NCBI RefSeq assembly: GCF_016859285.1
Contig: NC_053401.1
Location: 11,717,161-11,781,160 of the forward strand
Reading direction: 5' to 3'
Length of the DNA: 64,000 nt
From: Xiphias gladius
Taxonomy: Eukaryota; Chordata; Actinopteri; Istiophoriformes; Xiphiidae
The notes below the pieces were generated by a model. The model worked only from the letters and a program-made list of their open reading frames with translations. It was not told where the DNA came from and made no database searches. The position numbers and the translations under genes were made by a program. How positions within the stretch are numbered: the first letter of the stretch is position 1; every line of letters begins with the position of its first letter. Below, piece by piece: positions 21,031 through 33,000 of the stretch.

Positions 21031-21069
21031 TCAGCCTTGGCTCGCTGGGCTTGTTGAGGTTTGGTAAGA

Positions 21070-22300
21070 GGACAGCAGAAACAAACGCAACCTTTAAACT
21101 TCTGCTGTGTGTTACATGAGTATACTATCAACCTGTTTTACAATACTGACTTTCTGGAAAAAACATTCACATCACCACTATCCAATAATGCTCCATTACA
21201 AGTAAAAGTCACAAACTAGAGCATTCACAGTTACACACTTACAGTATGTTGAAAGCAGCCGGTCAGATATCAGTATGTTGTTGGTGTAATGTGAATGGAA
21301 ACTGACACTGCGATTCTCTTTTTATCACCAAATCAAAGAGCACACTGATATAGACTGAAACTACAGACTGCATATTACAATCATACTGTTGCAAGTCATA
21401 AAATACTTTGTGAAAAGGAAAGCTCTTTTAGAAAACGTACTTTCAACCTTGTATAACCTGCTTAAAAAAGTCAAAGTCTATATTAGCTTTTATGACAGTA
21501 ACAGGCCTAATAAATTGATTGACGAGAGGTTAGAAGCACCTGGCAATATCTGTGTCACCAAGTGTCAAAATGGTAAATACTGACAATGGGTTCAGTGCAC
21601 GCCACAAGGCTGCTATACCTATCGCTGCCGCCAGGGATCTACGGTGAGTTTACACACTCAGGGCTAAGTAAAATTGACACTAGCCTGCAATGGGAACGCG
21701 CTGGGGAGTAAAATATATCGTCAGACGGTGCTTGCACTGGGGACACATATGTCAATGTGTTTAACTGGTTTTGGCCACAGCCACGCTCGGCAATATATTG
21801 TACTTGTGAGATGATGTCTGCCCTAATAAGTAACTACTGTCTCCAGCTGACAGCGAGGTCAGCCCTTAACCACTGCACACTTCTAAACAGGTTTATACAA
21901 GGAAGAGAAAGTGGGTGATCGATGCTCCTCACGTCCACTTCCCACAAGAGCAATTAGGTTGCAACATATTAATGGGTTTGGACACCACTGACAGATTTCT
22001 GCTCACAGTGTTATTGATATTTAAATGTTGGGGAATATTCATTCAATACAAATCATTGTGTATACATGTTTCATTAACAAAACAGTTTTTTCATGCTCAA
22101 ATAGTGGCTGTTGCAGCCAGGGACCTGCAGAATGCTGAAGACATGATCTTGTCAGCATATGGTGTAATGTTTTGGTCTAATTCAATGTCATTATTTTTCG
22201 ACTTTCAGGGTTAGGTATTATTATAATAACTCTAATAATATGATTTCATTAGCATTTACAGCACTATTAATGATTATTATCATTATCGTTAATGTTTAAC
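21070..22300. other. Intergenic, nothing recognised
   Basis: Two short similar words (GCTGCCGCCAGGGATCTACG near 21626, GTTGCAGCCAGGGACCTGCA near 22109) suggest parts of one old repeat; no gene. Confidence 0.4.
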
Positions 22301-22494
22301 ATTTATGTCATTTTTTTCATGCCCCCTTGCCTCAGAGTAATTAAGGTATGGGCAGATTCTAAAACAATGGGCCCCTGGACACAGATGTGTAAATGGCCCA
22401 CCAACCCTCCTACAGTTTTGCAGTTCTTTGCGGTTGTTGCTCCTATGAGCAAGAGACCCAAACTAAAATTAAACAACACAGAATGACATGGCTG

Positions 22495-22620
22495 CATCTC
22501 TGTGGTCATTTTGAGTCTCTTTGTGGTTGTTTTGCATTTATTTATGTCAATTTTTGCGTTTATTTAAGTTGTTTCTTATTTTGTGTCTCTTTGAGGTCGT
22601 TTTGGAACTCTTTTCTAGTC
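22495..22620. repeat. Degenerate minisatellite, unit about 24-27 bases
   Basis: Repeated phrases of the form TCTCTTTGTGGTTGTTTTG (at about 22498, 22516, 22576) with diverged units between them. Confidence 0.55.
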
Positions 22621-22859
22621 ATTTGATTGCCTTTCCACCAAGAAAATGTTAACAGTCACTTCAAACAGAGGAAGTTCAAATTTAGTTCCTATTTGCAGTG
22701 CTGTTGTTTGACGGGCTGCAGTTGTGAGTGTAACAGCTGCATGTGTTTATTACAGCGCAGAATGGGCTGCACAGATGAACCTGGACTGGACTTCCTGTTA
22801 CCTGTGGTGGAAAACTTGTCTTGGTCCTCGACCTGCTGTCGGTCCCTTTAACAAAAGTC

Positions 22860-22960
22860 ACATGATGGTCACATGGTGCGGAAGTAGGCTGAATTGTTTC
22901 GGCGTGGTTGTGTTTACATCAAAAACTTGTGGTTTACGTACCACATGCAGGTTCGTTGAG
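22860..22960 (+). promoter_or_regulatory. pus7l: Probable PUS7L promoter and non-coding first exon
   Basis: An ETS-type motif, CGGAAGT, lies at 22879-22885 beside CpG-bearing sequence (TTTCGGCGTGG). A possible donor, CAG/GTTCGT, at 22950/22951 could join a non-coding exon to the acceptor at 23431. The start site is not fixed. Confidence 0.35.
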
Positions 22961-23463
22961 TAAATAAACAGTTATTATTGCTTAATAATGCATTTATATT
23001 CCCATTTAAAGGCAGAAATGTGTTTAACTTTCTTTGTTAAAGCAGGTACAGCTCCCTTTCACCAAAGTCGGGAAGGGTTAATGTGTAGGTTACGGATATT
23101 ACTGTAAATTGACGGACTATTTCGCATGTATAACCTATGATTAAGCAGAAATAAAGCACCTATCATCTTTCTAAGAATACTGGCATTACTTTTTCAGGTG
23201 TGTCCCAACACTGGCTGCCTTTAACAGCAGGCTGAAAACCCTATTCTCTCTGCTGCTGCTCTGTAATGTTCTGTTTATCGCCTTATATTTATCTTGGTCA
23301 TGATTGCCTCTTATTTTGTACATTTGTTTACATTCTCTTTTAGTCTCAAGTGTATGACTTGTGCTTTATAGATAAACTGGCTTTCTTTTGTCTTCCTGAC
23401 ATTTTTTTTCCCTGTCCTTTCCTGCTTTAAGTGGAAGCCCTGCAGTGTTTGGATGAAGTGACC

Positions 23464-26400
23464 ATGAAGCAGGACAGTGATGCTGCGAACGTCCCTGCGT
23501 GCTTCATATCAAGCCATGAAGGTTTTCTCGGAAGCATCAAAAACTTTATCAAAGACTTTGTGGTGACTGAGATAGACGTCAATGGACAGCAGGTCAATAA
23601 AGCAGCAGCAACGCAGGCCCCAGGCTGTGCCTCCTCATATAAAAACAATGAGACCACTGCAGAACGTAAGCAGAATAATCGTTCCACTGTCTCACACGAT
23701 ACAGATGTCTCAGCTGACTTTGGGGCAGATGTTGCCCTGCCTAGTCCAGGCAGTTTCGATTTAGGTGTGATTTTAGGTCAGTCAGTCAGTGATGAGCTTG
23801 AGCAGTTTGTGTTGACTCTCAAAGATGAAAAGCCAACCCAGCAGGAGTTATCTCTGGGATCCTTCGCTGACAAACACCACAGAGCTAACGTCCACCGGGC
23901 CGTCAGACACCGCTTCCCCTTCCTCATGACTGTCACTATTCAGCCTGAGATCAGGGTGAGGGAGGACCCAGATTACAGAGAGCTCTCCCAGCTGGTCACT
24001 GAGGATGAAGCCGAGGACTTCTTCAGGTTCATAGATGCCAAAGTGCGGGGCTCATCCTATACATTTGGACCTGATGACAATAAGGAGCACAGGACGGCGG
24101 TTCACCACTTCCTGAGCCGCAGGTTTGGGAAACTGGTGGAGACGAAAAGCTTCAGCGATCAGGGGAGCACAGCGATCTCGGTGAGGCTGAGAGAGCGAGG
24201 AAGGCCGAAGAAGAGAAGTGCAGAGGATCGTAAGGAAGAAGAAGTTTACACTGGTAAGGTGCTCTGGCAACTTTTCCATTATTGATTATTTTCTCAATTA
24301 ATACATAAAATGTCAGAGAAGAGATAACAATTTTGCCAGAGCACAAGGTGATGTCTCAAAATGTATTATTATTTTTCCAAACCAACAGTTCAGAACATAA
24401 AGATATTCAAAGTACTATGGTGTAACACTAAGAAAACCAGCAAATATTCACAATGAAGCAGCTGGAACCACTGAAATTTTGATATTCTTGCTTAAGAAAT
24501 GAATCCAAAGATTAATCAGTCATCAAAACCGTTTCAGCTCTAGTGAGCTTGCGTCATCAAAGCCACACACCAAACGATATCTTCAAATACTTTTAATGCA
24601 AGAAAGAAAAACAGCAATGTGTTGTTCAGTGTGTACCCTCTGTTTCAGCGTTCACTCTGTGTAAGGAGAACCTGGAGACTCTGGAGGCCATCAGCTACAT
24701 GGCAGCATCTCTTGGGATCCTACCGTCAGATTTCACCTACGCTGGGATCAAAGATAAGAGAGCCATCACCTACCAGTCTATGGTGGTCAAGAAAGTCTCA
24801 CCTCAACGGTAGTGCCGCGTTTCTTTTATGGATTTAGTTGGTTTGGGCTTCAGTTTTTTCCTGTTCACAAACTGGTGAGACAAAAAGCAAGACAGAAGGT
24901 TGCCACATTCCTAAGATGTTAAGGTTCTTTACTATTGTTGTGTTCCCTTCGAAGCCTCAAAATTAATGCCAGAAATCTGAATTTATTTTTTTGATACTGC
25001 GTATGATTAGGCTTAAAGAGAAGACAGCAGAGTTCGAGAAGAGAGGGATGCGTCTGTCTCAGGTCCGCTCTGTCAGCGAGCCCCTCAGGCTTGGACGACT
25101 GCAGGGGAACCACTTTGACTTAGTGGTCCGGGACCTGAGACCACACGGGGCCAGTGACACACACTCCTCTGGTGCAGACAGACACACTCGCCTGGCAGCG
25201 CTGGTAAAGGAAGCGGTGGAGAATGTCAAGGTATTATTCCGTTTTGTTGACCTGTATATTTTTTAGCACAGTGTATGCTTACAACAGTGCATAATATCAC
25301 ATGCATATTGTCAGTCAATGTAAACACACAAATATATATATTTTTACAGGTGAACCACCATAGATTATCCAATTTTAAGTCATGCCTTAAGTTTTAAACT
25401 CACCCAGCACTTTTGACCGTGGCGTGATTGTTAGTTGGGCTGGTTGGAGTATTTCTGAAACTGCTCATCTCCTGGGATTTTTTACGAAGAAGAGTCTCTG
25501 GAGTTTATTCAGAATGGTGCCAAAAACAAAAAAAAACATCCAGTGAGCGGCAGTTTGGCAGTGGACACTGGCTCGCCAAAACTGGACTAGAAAGACGTAG
25601 CCTGGTCTGACGAATCTGGATTTCTGCTGAGGCATGGAGATGGTAGGGTCAGTCAACAACATGAATCCATTGACCCAAACTGCCTTGTGCCGCCAGTCCA
25701 GGCTGGTGGTTGTGGTGTAATGGTGTGGGGAAGGTTTTCTTGGCACACCTGGGCCCCTTAATACCGATCAATCATTGTTTGAATGCCTCAGCCTGTCTGA
25801 GTATTGTTGCTGACCATGTGCATCCCTTCATAACCATAATTTACCATCTTCTAATGGCTACTTCTGTTGGATCTGAATCCAACACAACACCTTTGGGATG
25901 TGGTAGAATGGGAGATTGGCAACATGAATGTGCAGCTGACAAATCTACAGAAATGAACATTAGCAGAAAGAGCAAAGGGAGGCCTTACCCACTATTAGTA
26001 TCATGTTTCTAATATGGTACTCGATGAGTGTATGTAGATGTCACAGACACTATCATAACATTTTAATAAATCTCATCATAGAGATTGACTTCAAAAGCTA
26101 TTGTACAAGGTTTTATTTGGGTTATGAAGCAAACTCTTGGAGCATTTCCTTTCAATTTACTGTCATGAATGGGCAACAAGGCCTTTGATACAGCCTTTTT
26201 TGCCTCAGCTATAAAATCAAAACAAGACACCAGGAGAGAACATTGGTACAGTCTGTTCTCTGAAATCTATGAAAGACAAATTATTGAGCCGCCGTCACCC
26301 TGTTCCTTCATTATAAAGCACCATCACTGTAGATTATTTTGGCTCAATCCCACATGCACCTTCCTGGTGCCATAAATACTCGCTAGAGCAACAACAAATT

Positions 26401-29400
26401 CACAGTTTCCTTAAATTCGAGTAATGTTTACTAAAAAAACTACAGTGCTGAGCTATTGGAGGACATTTTTTAGGTTTTTTTTTTAAATTAAAATAATGTA
26501 TATATTTGTGACCGGTTTTTATATATTTATGCTTTAATTAGGAAAAAAAAAGGCTTGTTTCTGAGGCACAGACAGGGCAGAAAAGACAGAAGGTATGCAG
26601 AGACAAACTAACGCATTGTTGCTTTAGTCTTTTTACAGGATTTGTTGAAAATAAGAAAAATATATAGAACAGCAGCCACTGCCATGTTCACCTTGATTGT
26701 TGTTGCAGGCCAGAGGTTTTGTCAACTACTACGGACCACAGAGGTTTGGGACCGGACAGAGTGCTCAGTCTGACAGAGTAGGACTGGCTTTACTCAAAGA
26801 AGACATGGTAAGTGTTACATGTACAGGACTGGTTATTATTATCCCTAATACTGAGCTGGGTGACCGGTTCACCACTGACTACGTGAAGCCTGGAACACCT
26901 CCAGAAGGAGGAACAGTTTCATCCCAGTAAATCGCACGGTCCTGTCTTGCTGATGTGCTTTATGTTCGCGTGTGTGTCAGGTGAGCGCTGTGCGCCTCTT
27001 CTTCACTCCAGAGGAAGGCGATGATCCTCAGAGCCACGCAAAGAGACACTTCCTCCAGACAGGTCAGAGCTGGGACAACAACTGGCCATTTTTGGTTTTT
27101 TTAATCCTCAGAATGATCAAAGATGATGTGAAAGTTGCTTCCCAAGAACTTTTTAATACTGAGTAGAGAACTGAGAACATCTCATGTTTTCGTACTGTTG
27201 AGAACAACTAATGTAGCCAATTCACTACAGGTTTCATAAACCGAGTTTTATTTATTTATACCTTATTTTTTAAACTTTTGTCTTTCCTGTTACTCCACAC
27301 CAGATAACGCAAAGGAGTCTTTGGCTTTGATGCCATTGTCTAAGGCCAGGGAGCGGCTGATGTTGCGGGCCCTGAACCGCTACGGTACGGGTCTGGATGG
27401 TTGTGTCCAAGCCTGGCTCAGCCTGCCCCACAGCATGAGAGTCTTCTACCCACACGCCTACTGTAGCAGGTCAGCTGCAAGAAAAATACCCCCAAGCACT
27501 GTTTTTTATGGGAACCACGTCCAGTTCATTCACAAACTTTGTAGCTTTTTAGTGTTGTCTATTGAGCTACTCCATTGCAGTAACTGGGAGAAAAGGACAT
27601 TGCTCATTTGCGCTTTGGCAGAGTTTTTAAAAAAGGAGACAACATTATTTTTTCACCTTCCACCGATAGATTGCCCCATTCAGTTTCAGGGTTTAACCTT
27701 AGCCCCACTTTATGCGTCAAAACTCTAGTATCTGATTTAAAAAAAAAAGATGCAGTGTTGAACACTTACTGCTGTTCATCAGCCTCTTCTAAGCATCTGC
27801 ATGAAATAAATGTTCAGTTTTTTGCACAGTAAAAAAGATTTTTAATCCATTTCGAAAGTTGAGCCTGGGAGGTGTAAAACTACATATATCCTTGCTTTTT
27901 TTTTTTGTCAAACACAAGCAATATATCCATAACTTAAAAAAGATTATCATAAAGTGTTCTTAATACCAGTGTATGTGATAATGAACTCAAATAAATGTGC
28001 AAATTGAGCAAAGATTGAAAAATATTCTTTTTTTCGGGGGAAAATCTAAAGGTAGCTCCGTGATTCATGTGTAATGGTAATACATGAGAAGGAAAACGTG
28101 GGGTTAAGTTTAACCCAGCATTATCTACATTTCACTTTGTAATTCATAAACAGATTCTGCCCTCAATGAGTGAATTCTTTTCTCTTTACAAAAGGGTTCA
28201 AAATAATTGTAAATAACTGTCATCAAACAAGTCATAATCAGTTTTGGAAATTTAAGGCAGCTCCCAATGCTTAAATCCTTTAACCTTAATATTAATCGCA
28301 CTGATCAATCTGTTTGTGGTTTTTTCAGAGTGTGGAACGAGGCGGTGGCTCACAGGTTGGCTACTCTGGGCCACAGTGCCAGGCGAGGAGACCTGGTGTG
28401 GATGCAGGAAGGGCAAAACAACCCGGAGGACACTGGAGAAACCAGCTCTGCTCAGGTAAGAGAGGAGAGAAAATACAAACGGAGACATTTGCATCAGGAC
28501 TTGCAAAGGAAATGCCCTGTGTTTTAGATACTGTAGGAATCCCATTGGCAGAGTACAACCTTTTAAAATAATCTGTAATACCCATTTCATAATTTATACA
28601 TTAGAAAAACGCAAATTTTACAATAATCCACAATTCTGTTTTATCCATATAACAGTTAATATTCAATCGAACGTACACACCGCGATCATGGAATTACAAA
28701 TAATTGTAAAAATATAAATAATTAGACAATGATTTGTTTTTAAGACAGTATAGAAAAGATCAGAGTAGAGGAAAAGATAAAAGATTAATATGAAGGTATG
28801 TTTTTGCCTTTTCTCACATCTGTTCTCTTTTCTTTGATTCCAAGAAGTATGTGGGTGAGAATGACAAATTATTGATCATGCACAAAAAGGAGGAAGGAAA
28901 ACAGCTCATTCAGGAAATTTCATCAATGTAATGGAAAGTGACCTCTGTATTTTTTTTTTTTACTCTTTAATTTTGTGGTTAAATGTTACTTTCAGTCAGT
29001 TTGCTTGTGTAACGAACCGTTGATACAAACTGCCAATCAGCATAATACATATGATTCAGTTCGATCTGGGGCATTTTAACTGATGTTGTAATCCAGAGAG
29101 ACTTGAAGAATGTGTAACCGGGATTCAGTGATTCAGCTCAAGGACATTTCAGCAGTAAACCAGGTCAAGGGCACATATTGTTTTTTCAGGGATTATAAAA
29201 CACTCTCTGAATGTTTGGAGATCCTGTTAATGCTAATGACCTTTCCTTTTTTTCCCAGATCCATGTGGTGACAGACCAGGAGGAGCAAGGGGAAGTCTAC
29301 ACACTAGGACAAGTATGTAGTTCAGGGAAAAATTTCTATTTTAAATAAGACTCTTTCCACTTTTATTGCTACTGCCGTTGTTGTTATTATCCTGTCAGGT

Positions 29401-29737
29401 GTTACTGCCGATGCCAGGGAACACAGTGAAGTATCCAGAAAACGCCATGGGGGCCTGGTACCAGGAGAGGCTGGCCAGAGACGGGCTAGACGACTGTCGC
29501 TTCAGAGTCAGCAGCCTCAGACTGAATCTGCCTGGCTGCTACCGCCCACTGCTGGCCCTGCCGCGCAACCTAAGCTACCAGCTCCAGAGAGCAGCCTGCA
29601 GGGAGGGAGGAGGAGGAGGAGGAGAGGTGACAGGAGAAAGGAAGCAGGACTCGCACACCCTCACCTTAAACTTCGACCTGGACTCCTCCTGCTATGCTAC
29701 CATCTGCCTCAGGGAGATCATGAAGTGTGACCCGTAG
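23464..29737 (+). CDS. pus7l: Pseudouridylate synthase PUS7L (TruD family), 9 coding exons
   Basis: RNA pseudouridine synthase that isomerises uridine in RNA. Coding exons: 23464-24253, 24649-24808, 25011-25230, 26709-26807, 26981-27062, 27304-27469, 28329-28455, 29259-29312, 29399-29737; 678 residues, close to the about 700 of vertebrate PUS7L. The first coding exon begins after an acceptor at 23430-23431; an in-frame TAA at 23428 and a good context (ACCATGA) support ATG 23464 as start. The N-terminus has the PUS7L-type GFLGSIKNFIKDFVVTEID block. Residues 294-306 (YAGIKDKRAITYQ) form the TruD catalytic motif with Asp299 as the predicted nucleophile; 393-404 (GFVNYYGPQRFG) is the second signature; WNEAVAHRLATLG starts at 508 (third motif). 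A Gly6 tract sits near the end (about 641-646). Introns are phases 1, 2, 0, 0, 1, 2, 0, 0. Donors of exons 5 and 6 (GTCAGA, GTCAGC) and exon 2 (GTAGTG) are weaker than the rest. Confidence 0.96.
24254..24648. other. Intron of PUS7L
   Basis: 395 bases between the first two coding exons; no gene or repeat recognised. Confidence 0.7.
25400..26036 (+). mobile_element. Decayed Tc1/mariner-like transposon in a PUS7L intron
   Basis: Long stretches read like a degraded Tc1-type transposase gene: words such as CAGAATGGTGCCAAAAAC, CATCCAGTGAGCGGCAGTTT, CTGGTCTGACGAATCTGGAT, GGTGTAATGGTGTGGGGAAG, GTATTGTTGCTGACCATGTG and CACCTTTGGGATGTGGTAGA occur in the expected order. Large internal segments are missing and the frame is broken, so it cannot encode an active transposase. 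It sits in the 1478-base intron 25231-26708, in the same orientation as PUS7L. Family identity is from remembered element structure, not from a search. Confidence 0.75.
27470..28328. other. Intron of PUS7L
   Basis: 859 bases, AT-rich, nothing recognised. Confidence 0.7.
28456..29258. other. Intron of PUS7L
   Basis: 803 bases, AT-rich, nothing recognised. Confidence 0.7.
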
Positions 29738-30050
29738 AAGTCGAGGGGTGTTCCTCCTGTTGTATTTGTGTGTCCTTGTGTGGAAAACAGGCAGCTTTTT
29801 GTAACCTACCAACACCATTTTGTAACTTCATCAACCCTACAGTGAAACAGTATCAGTAGCACTTTAGTTTTGTTGTCGAAGCATTGAGCAGAAGACTGCG
29901 GTTATACATAGAGAAAAAGCATTGTGTGCAGTTGATAAAACTTCTAATGAAAAGCAGCCACTGCCAGATGTGAACAAATCTAAATGTAAAAGCATGTAAA
30001 CAGTATTTGTGTTTTGTGCCATGAATAAAACTTTCTCATTATAAGAAATC
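29738..30050 (+). terminator. pus7l: 3' UTR and polyadenylation signal of PUS7L
   Basis: AATAAA at 30024-30029, about 290 bases after the stop codon, followed by T-rich sequence. Confidence 0.75.
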
Positions 30051-33000
30051 AATGTACTTTTCATTTTTGTTTGTTTATTTATTAACTTCTACTATCAATC
30101 TCAGCCTATGGGAAATGATAAAGATTCCAACCAACAATGTACAGAGGACATGTGTCATGTAAATTGCTATAAACCATTTCATTAATTAATATAAAATTGG
30201 ACACAAAAAAAACAGGAATTATGAAAAGAATTTATAAATGAATATATTAATCCATCAATAAATAGGCAAGTGTACTCTCCTGGTGCTAATATAAGACATT
30301 TGTTGATACGTTCAGCTGGTGGTGCAAAATACTGCAGCAGTGCCATGGTAACGTTCAGATTGTGTAATAGTGAAGCAAACCTTCCCTATCAAACCATACC
30401 TACTACTTATGGAATGTCAGCAGTTTGTTTACATGGAAGTGATCCAATAAAGTTACATGCCAAGTCAAAGTTTGTTTTATCGGCCGTAGATAAATGTGCC
30501 AAAGTAAAGTATTGTATCGTCATTCACATATGGAACTGGGACGCAGCACTTTTGGTCATTACTCTCCACTAACTACCACTAGATGGAGACAACTGACAAT
30601 AATTGACAGGTGCATACCAGAGGTACGCCCTTGCTCCAAGTGTCATACTGTATATAGAGATAGTTTACACTAATTTGTCTTTAGTTTCCTAAATCTGAGA
30701 CTAAATCCACCATGCCCGTTCATACGATCCACTCTCATGTGAGTTATACCCCAGTGAGAAAGCCATTCGAAGGTCTTATATATATGTTATAATGAAGCCT
30801 GAAGCCCTGGTGTAATTATGCTGCTGAGGGGAAGCATTAGATTTGTATTAAAACTGATTCAGCTCTTTCTCCTGTGAACAATTTATGTAATTTTGATGAG
30901 AATGTTTAAAGACAACGGTATATAAAACCTCCCTCATGGATAACTCACATTGGATATACCTCTGGGCTATTTTTAATACCCGTTACTGCAAGCAATGTGA
31001 AAAGTGGCTGACTGTGTGGATATTTTAGTTGAAGGTGGGCTCCGACACACAGCCTGTCTTCAACCCATCGCACTGTGTGATAAAGACCCTGTCTGCCAAA
31101 GAGAGGCATTAGCAGTAATTAGTTTCTTCACTTATTGAAGAGTTTTGTTACAAAATGACACACTCTCCACCAGAAAGGAGAGTGGATAATTGAAACATTG
31201 TAGTAACACTTCCAGACTGAGTCCTATACTGGATGTTAAAAGAGTTTTTCATCATTGATCCATCACCAAATACGATCCATCACCATATATGTACTTTGTC
31301 ACACTTTGGTGACACTGTGCTCTGCACAAATATTTTAAAAATATTACACTGTGCTTGCATGGTTGAGGTCCAGTTCACTTGCAGTTGAAAAGAGCAATTG
31401 GCGAGAATAATTGCTCTGATTCTCCATTGCAGATAGCGAGAACAGGACTACGTATTTGTCAGCTATGATTCCTCTAGGCAGGCTGACATGGGCGAGCGGC
31501 TTCTCCTCATCCTTTGGCTCATTCCCGTTCCAGCTGGCTGTAGATAAATGTTGACCCACTTCAGCAGCAAAGATGACAACTTTACTACACGTCTCGCCAT
31601 GGCTGAAAAGCAGAGCAAAGGCTTGAGAGTGAGAAGAGAAACATGGGAACAGTTAACTTTCTATGGCTTAGTCGCTTAATTTTTTAAGCCGTTTAAAGAC
31701 CCTGAAAACATATCTGGCATGTTATTTTCAAAACTTTGACTTTGAACGCTGTTTATTTAGTCACGTTTGCAAGAAAAACGGAAGATTTGAAACCTCATTT
31801 TCAGGGGCTTTAAGTGAGGGAGCGAGTGCTAGTGGTCTTGAAAACACCTTTTACACTGAGGAGGGAGAAGACGGAGAAAGGAAGGCTGACAGCAAATAGA
31901 GAGGATAAAATGATGGAGGTAGAGAAAAACAGTGGCAGGCAACAATGAAATGCAGGGAAAAGAGCTAATCAGTTGTAAATCACTTTTTATAAGCTGCAAA
32001 ATACTAAAATATGAAGAAAGTGATGGAGGAATTAAGGACCACATTACTTTTGTCATGCACACAGTTGTTTCTGGTTTGATAAAAACAGTATACACTAACA
32101 CTTATGGCAATGTGAGGAGCTGATACACACACATGCACATGCAGACACACACACACACACACACACAGCCCCTCAGTCATGATTCAACTCTCAAGCGGCC
32201 TTTGACCTGCCTGAGCTGTCTGTCCTCCTGCCACTTGATTGGCAAGTGGTTCACCGTGCTTTCACTACACACTGATAATGTGCATGTGGAAATTTCAAAA
32301 ATGAATGCGCACGTCTGTGCGCTTGTCTGTGCCTGTGAAAGAGAAAGCGAAAGAAGGAGTGTGTGTTTTTTCTGGGGCCCCCGTCAACCAATGTTGCTGC
32401 AGGAGCCACTGCTGAGTGTTGTCCAGATGTGACAGTCTGTGTACACAAGGTGGCTGAGCACTGTCGAGAGAGGTTGGATAAGCATAAGCAATACTGTTGT
32501 TACAATGTCAAAATGCATTTTGAGGAAAAGGAAACAATCCGCGCACCTTTGTGAACTTACTTTTAACAGTATGTGCCCTTTTTACTTTTAAACTGCCACA
32601 TAAATGTGAAAATCCGCTGTTTAGTCTTTGGGATTTCCAGTGTTTTCTTAAGAGCTCATACACTTACATTGCAAGCATTTATTTAAGTGATTTATTCAAC
32701 CATCACACCTAAATGTCACTCATGAGATTCAGAGTAGGTGCCCAAAGGCTCCTGGGTTGGATTCTGGTACTTTGATTGCAACAAATCAAGCTAACAAGGG
32801 TGCAGTTGTTGGACAGGAAAAGTTAAAACCAGACCTTGAAATAACATGGAAATGGTTTTACCACATGAAATTCATATTTCACATATGGATAATTCTGTTG
32901 CTGGAAAACATGACCTTTGTGTTTGCACAGGTTTTAAGAAAGCTCACAGTAACTGTAACTCATAATGGACCTTACTAGCGTGTAAAAATGCATGTAATAA

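Noticed and set aside
23431..23463. Start of PUS7L at 23431
   Set aside because: The codon there is GTG, it overlaps the splice acceptor, and a TAA precedes it in frame; the ATG at 23464 has a good context.
27470..27728. Read-through extension of the PUS7L frame beyond 27469
   Set aside because: The frame stays open into the intron by chance; the next exon at 28329 continues the conserved motif in phase with a GT at 27470.
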